Below, piece after piece: positions 60,148 to 64,000 of a stretch of DNA of 64,000 nucleotides. Every line of letters starts with the position of its first letter. Position 1 is the first letter of the stretch. The DNA is from Streptomyces candidus (GTDB taxonomy: Bacteria; Actinomycetota; Actinomycetes; Streptomycetales; Streptomycetaceae): assembly GCF_014207445.1 (NCBI RefSeq), contig NZ_JACHEM010000014.1, positions 62,001 through 126,000 on the forward strand. The letters are read 5' to 3'. The notes under the pieces are model-generated. The model was not told the DNA's origin. It did not search any database and was given only the letters and a program-made list of their open reading frames with translations. A program made the position numbers and the translations under genes.

Positions 60148-63100
60148 ATGCCCGACATCCGTCCCCGACAAGTGCCGATCGCCGTGGTCGGAATCGGCGC
60201 GCTGCTGCCCGGATCGCCGGACGCCGGGAGTTTCTGGCGCACCGTCGTGTCGGGCCGCGACCTGATCACCGACGTGCCCGCCTCCCGCTGGCTCGTCGAG
60301 GACTACTACGACGCCGATCCCACCGCCCCGGACAAGACCTACGCACGGCGGGGGGCGTTTTTGCCCGACGTCGGTTTCGACCCTCTGGCGTTCGGCATTC
60401 CGCCGAACACCCTTGCCGCGACGGACACCACGCAGCTCCTCGCCCTCATGGTCGCCGAACAGGTCGTCACCGACCTCGGTGGACTCGCCGGTACGGACCG
60501 CGACCGCGTGGGCGTCATCCTGGGCGCCACCGCGCCGGAGCTCGCGACCCACATGAACGCGCGCATCCAACGGCCGGTGTGGCTGAAGGCACTGCGGGAG
60601 AGCGGTGTTCCCGAAGGGGAGGCGCAGGCGGTCTGCGACCGCATCACCGACCACTACACGCCCTGGCAGGAGGCGACGTTCCCGGGAATGCTCGGCAACG
60701 TCATCGCGGGCCGGATCGCGAACAAGTTCGACCTGCACGGCACCAACCACACCACGGACGCCGCCTGCGCGAGCTCCTTCGCGGCGCTGTCGGCGGCCGT
60801 GAGCGAGCTGTCCCTCGGCCGGTCCGATCTGGTGATCAGCGGTGGTGTCGACACGGCGAACGACGCCGGTACCTTCCTGTGCTTCTCCAAGACGCCGGCC
60901 CTGTCCCCCAGCGGTGACTGCCGGCCGTTCTCCGACGCGGCCGACGGCACCATGCTGGGCGAGGGCCTCGTCATGTACGCGTTGAAGCGGCTGAAGGACG
61001 CGGAGCTCGCCGGCGACCGGATCTACGCGGTCGTCCGCGGGCTCGGCAGCTCGTCGGACGGGAAGGGCACCGCGATCTACGCGCCCTTGCCGCAGGGCCA
61101 GGCGCGGGCACTGCGCCGCACCTACGACGAGGCCGGCTACGGTCCGGAGACCGTCGAACTGGTGGAGGCGCACGGCACCGGGACCGGCGCGGGGGACGCC
61201 GCGGAGTTCACCGCACTGCGCCAGGTCTTCGAGGAGTCCGGCCGTAAGGACAAGCAGTGGTGTGCGCTCGGTTCGGTCAAGTCGCAGATCGGCCACACCA
61301 AGTGCGCCGCCGGGGCCGTCGGCCTGCTCAAAAGCGTTCTGGCTCTGCATCACCGGACACTGCCGCCGATGATCAAAGTCGACCGGCCCGATCCCGCGCT
61401 GGAAATCGGCGACAGTCCGTTCTACGTGAGCACGAGGCCGCGCCCCTGGGTACGCCCCGCCGACCATCCGCGCCGGGCAGCGGTTTCCAGCTTCGGTTTC
61501 GGTGGCAGCAACTTCCACGTCACCCTGGAGGAGTACACGCCCCCCGCCGGGTCGAGAGGCCGCGTGCCGTGGCGCGCCCGGACCGCGCCCACCGAACTGG
61601 TGCTGTTCAGCGCTGCGTCGCCACAGGCCCTGCTGGAGCGCACATCCGACAACGCCCGTCCGCTTGCCGAGATGGCACGCGAGAGCCAGCGGGACTTCCG
61701 CGCGAGCGACGCCGTACGGCTCGCGATCGTCGCGGCCGACAGGGACGAGCTGGCGGAGAAGTTCGGCCAGGCTTCCGCGATGATCACCCAGCAGGAGGGG
61801 GCGGACTTCTCCACCCCGACCGGCATCCACTACGCGACGGGCGAAGCCTCCGTGGGCCGGATCGGCTTCCTCTTCCCGGGACAGGGAGCCCAGTACGTCG
61901 GCATGGGTGCGGACGTGGCCATGCTGGCGCCGGCGGCCCAGGAGGTGTGGGACCGCCTGGCCGCCGAGGAGTTCGGTGGTCGCCACCTGCACCGGGTGGT
62001 CTTCCCGCCGCCCGCCTTCGGCGACGAGGAACGGTCCGCGCAGCACGCGCTGCTGACCGACACCGAGTGGGCGCAGCCCGCCTTGGCCGTACACAGTCTC
62101 GCTCTGCTGGAAGTGCTGCGCGGCCTCGGGCTGCGGCCGGACTGCGTGGCGGGTCACAGCTTCGGCGAACTGGTGGCCCTGTACGCCGCGGGGTCACTGG
62201 ACGCCGAGTCGCTGGTGGGCCTCGCCCGGCGGCGCGGTGAGCTGATGCGGGAGGCCGCGGCCGTGCCCGGCGCGATGCTGGCCGTCGTCGCCGGGCGAGC
62301 CCGGGTCGAGGCGATCGTCGCCGGCATCGGTGCCGCCGACGTGTGGGTGGCCAACCACAACGCCCCGGCACAGGTGGTGGTCTCCGGCGCGGCGGGCTCG
62401 GTCGAGACCCTTGAGCAGAAGCTCGCCGCCGAGGGGATCGTCACCCGGCGTCTGGACGCCTCAACAGCTTTCCACAGCCCGGTCGTCGCTTCGGCGAGCG
62501 AGCCACTGCTGGCACATCTGCGCACCCTCGATGTCCGGGAGCCCCGGCTCGACGTCTACGGGAACGCCGACGCCGCGGTGTATCCGGCCGCCCCGGAGAG
62601 CATCCGGCGCAGGATCGCGGACCATCTCGCCTCGCCGGTGCTGTTCAGCGACCAGGTGGAGGCGATGTACACGGCCGGGGTACGGACCTTCGTCGAGGTC
62701 GGCGCCGGCGACACGCTGACGGGTCTCGTCGGGCAGATCCTCGGCGAACGCGAGCACCTGGCGGTCGGCCTGGACCGCAGGGGGCGCAACGGCGTCACCG
62801 CCCTCCAGGACGCGCTCGGCCGGCTCGCCGTACGGGGCGCACAACTCGACCACGACGGCTTGTGGGAGCCGTACACACCACCTACCGCAGCAGCCAAGGA
62901 GAACGAGCCCAGGATGGCCGTACAGATCAACGGCAGGAACTACGGCCGGCTCTATCCGCCCGCCGGTGGAGCCGACGCGCTGCCCGCGCCCAACCCGCCC
63001 CGTCCGCCCGCGGAGCCCCCGGCCGCCGCACCGACGCAGACACCCGTGCCGGTGCCGGTACCGATGCCCACGCCCGTGCCGACGTCTGCCGCGCATCCCG

Positions 63101-64000
63101 CTGCCGAGGGTCGCGCCGGCGCCTTCCCCGCTGCCACAGTCCCCGCGCCCGGTGCGCTCGCCGAGCCCCCGGCAGCCGGCCCGGACGCCGCCTGGTACGC
63201 CGTGTTCGACAACGTGCAACGGCACACCGCGGAGGCCCACACCGCCTGCCAACGCATGCTGACCGACAGCCACATGGCGTTTCTGCACATGACGCAGACG
63301 ACGCTCACCGCCATGCTCGGGGTCCGGGGCGGTGAGCGCACCGGCCTTCCCGCGCCGCTTCCGGCGCCCGGCGCGCCGACCGTGGCGACGGAGCTGCCCA
63401 GGGCTCCCCGACTCTCCGCGCCGCCGGAAGCCGCGGCGCCCCCGCCCCCGCCGGTGCCGAAGCAGACCACGTCCCACGACGTACGCCGGCAGACACCGCC
63501 GCCACCGGCAGCCCCGGAGGTGTCCCGGGCGATGACGGCGGCCGAGTTCGAGGAGCTGCTGCTGTCGGTCGTGGCGGAGCGGACGGGATATCCGGTCGCG
63601 ATGCTCAACGTGGACATGGAACTGGAGTCGGACCTGGGAGTGGACTCGATCAAGCGGGTCGAGATCCTGTCCGCCGTACGCGAGCGGGTCGGGGGCGAGC
63701 AACCGGACGGCGATGTCGCACAGTTGCTGAAGCTGCGCAGCCTTCGGCAGCTCGTCGACGCGTTCACCACCGCGTCCGGCGCCGACCCGGTCGAGAGCGG
63801 CCCCGCCCAACCCGACACCGCGGGCGTCCGGCCCGAGACCGCCGTCGCGCAACCCGGGAGCGCCATCGCCCGACCCGAAACCGTCGGCGCGCAACACGGG
63901 ATCGCCACTGCCCGGCCCGAACCCTTGGACCCCGTATCCGCGCCCGCGGAGCAGCCGGCACTCAGCAGGCTCGCGATCCGGGCGCTCGACACCCCGGCAC
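60148..64000 (+). CDS. PUFA-synthase-like type I PKS (KS-AT-ACP...), runs off window
   Basis: 1284 codons visible. KS domain (residues 8-455): active-site C207 in TTDAACASSFAALSAAVSE, then VEAHGTGTGAGD and SQIGHTKCAAGAVGLLKS with the two histidines. AT domain (about 570-890): FPGQGAQYVGMG and S671 in GHSFGELVALYAAG. A Pro/Ala-rich linker follows, then an ACP with S1167 in DLGVDSIKRVEILSAV, the phosphopantetheine site typical of PfaA-type ACPs. A second Pro/Ala linker reaches the window edge. No KR or DH is seen yet. With PfaD upstream this looks like an iterative polyunsaturated fatty-acid/polyene-type PKS. Confidence 0.95.
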   Translation, partial: MPDIRPRQVPIAVVGIGALLPGSPDAGSFWRTVVSGRDLITDVPASRWLVEDYYDADPTAPDKTYARRGAFLPDVGFDPLAFGIPPNTLAATDTTQLLALMVAEQVVTDLGGLAGTDRDRVGVILGATAPELATHMNARIQRPVWLKALRESGVPEGEAQAVCDRITDHYTPWQEATFPGMLGNVIAGRIANKFDLHGTNHTTDAACASSFAALSAAVSELSLGRSDLVISGGVDTANDAGTFLCFSKTPALSPSGDCRPFSDAADGTMLGEGLVMYALKRLKDAELAGDRIYAVVRGLGSSSDGKGTAIYAPLPQGQARALRRTYDEAGYGPETVELVEAHGTGTGAGDAAEFTALRQVFEESGRKDKQWCALGSVKSQIGHTKCAAGAVGLLKSVLALHHRTLPPMIKVDRPDPALEIGDSPFYVSTRPRPWVRPADHPRRAAVSSFGFGGSNFHVTLEEYTPPAGSRGRVPWRARTAPTELVLFSAASPQALLERTSDNARPLAEMARESQRDFRASDAVRLAIVAADRDELAEKFGQASAMITQQEGADFSTPTGIHYATGEASVGRIGFLFPGQGAQYVGMGADVAMLAPAAQEVWDRLAAEEFGGRHLHRVVFPPPAFGDEERSAQHALLTDTEWAQPALAVHSLALLEVLRGLGLRPDCVAGHSFGELVALYAAGSLDAESLVGLARRRGELMREAAAVPGAMLAVVAGRARVEAIVAGIGAADVWVANHNAPAQVVVSGAAGSVETLEQKLAAEGIVTRRLDASTAFHSPVVASASEPLLAHLRTLDVREPRLDVYGNADAAVYPAAPESIRRRIADHLASPVLFSDQVEAMYTAGVRTFVEVGAGDTLTGLVGQILGEREHLAVGLDRRGRNGVTALQDALGRLAVRGAQLDHDGLWEPYTPPTAAAKENEPRMAVQINGRNYGRLYPPAGGADALPAPNPPRPPAEPPAAAPTQTPVPVPVPMPTPVPTSAAHPAAEGRAGAFPAATVPAPGALAEPPAAGPDAAWYAVFDNVQRHTAEAHTACQRMLTDSHMAFLHMTQTTLTAMLGVRGGERTGLPAPLPAPGAPTVATELPRAPRLSAPPEAAAPPPPPVPKQTTSHDVRRQTPPPPAAPEVSRAMTAAEFEELLLSVVAERTGYPVAMLNVDMELESDLGVDSIKRVEILSAVRERVGGEQPDGDVAQLLKLRSLRQLVDAFTTASGADPVESGPAQPDTAGVRPETAVAQPGSAIARPETVGAQHGIATARPEPLDPVSAPAEQPALSRLAIRALDTPA

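Noticed and set aside
58942..62157. 1071-codon minus-strand frame across pfaD and the PKS
   Set aside because: Antisense of PfaD and KS/AT domains; a GC-driven artefact.

Overview
The window is high-GC DNA with GC-rich third codon positions, GTG/TTG starts, GGAGG-type ribosome sites, many SDR, TetR, GNAT and PKS genes, and actinobacterial families such as DUF4383, DUF6158 and Ku. It is almost certainly a Streptomyces (or close relative) chromosome, and the mix of accessory genes, secreted proteins and gene remnants suggests a chromosome arm. No rRNA, tRNA, CRISPR array or intact insertion sequence was recognised.

Layout. (1) 1-7185, minus strand: a glycosylation operon (UDP-glucuronate decarboxylase-like SDR, NodU/CmcH carbamoyltransferase, GT2, GmhB-like phosphatase, GT9, two GT4), most of it coupled by 1-4 bp start/stop overlaps. 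It probably makes or decorates a heptose- or pentose-containing surface glycan or metabolite. (2) 7485-18777: a stress-type island with DUF6158, DUF4383, a CBS-pair protein, a DUF6098/DksA-type zinc-finger fusion, two hemerythrins, a double ferritin-like protein, an orphan cytochrome oxidase subunit I and a STAS protein. Four transcription units in it carry a GNNT-N15-GGGTAC promoter, the consensus of the Streptomyces SigB stress sigma group. (3) 19041-28462: SDRs, Ku, a secreted carboxylesterase, DUF899 and two repetitive secreted proteins, interspersed with remnants of a tyrosine recombinase, a P450 and a zinc-type alcohol dehydrogenase. (4) 28717-40846: a FUSC transporter, a peptidoglycan amidase, a 1132-residue secreted RHS/YD-repeat protein with an uncharacterised tail, an I36 peptidase inhibitor, several very small membrane proteins and a winged-helix protein with a low-complexity linker. 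(5) 41181-51158: a lectin-like protein coupled to a Tat-exported PhoD phosphatase, an HTH/mini-membrane pair, a LysE exporter, a 1372-residue protein of unknown function, a methyltransferase and a GNAT. (6) 51259-57152: a resistance-like block with a DHA2 efflux pump divergent from a GntR-TetR hybrid regulator (two operator-like palindromes between them), a HAD protein, a frameshifted antibiotic-kinase-like gene, a TmrB-like ATPase and a frameshifted acetyltransferase. (7) 57304-64000: the start of a PUFA-synthase-like polyketide cluster (thioester-reductase-like SDR, PfaD-type enoylreductase, KS-AT-ACP megasynthase running off the end).

How genes work together. The oxygen- and iron-related proteins (two hemerythrins, the di-iron candidate, the orphan oxidase subunit) share a promoter type and look like a co-regulated stress module. 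This is the strongest candidate for an under-described system here. The PKS trio forms one pathway. The MFS pump is probably controlled by its divergent regulator. Three places (near 9780, 55440 and 56755) each look as if one base is missing, so the possibility of assembly errors should be kept in mind when calling those genes broken or fused.
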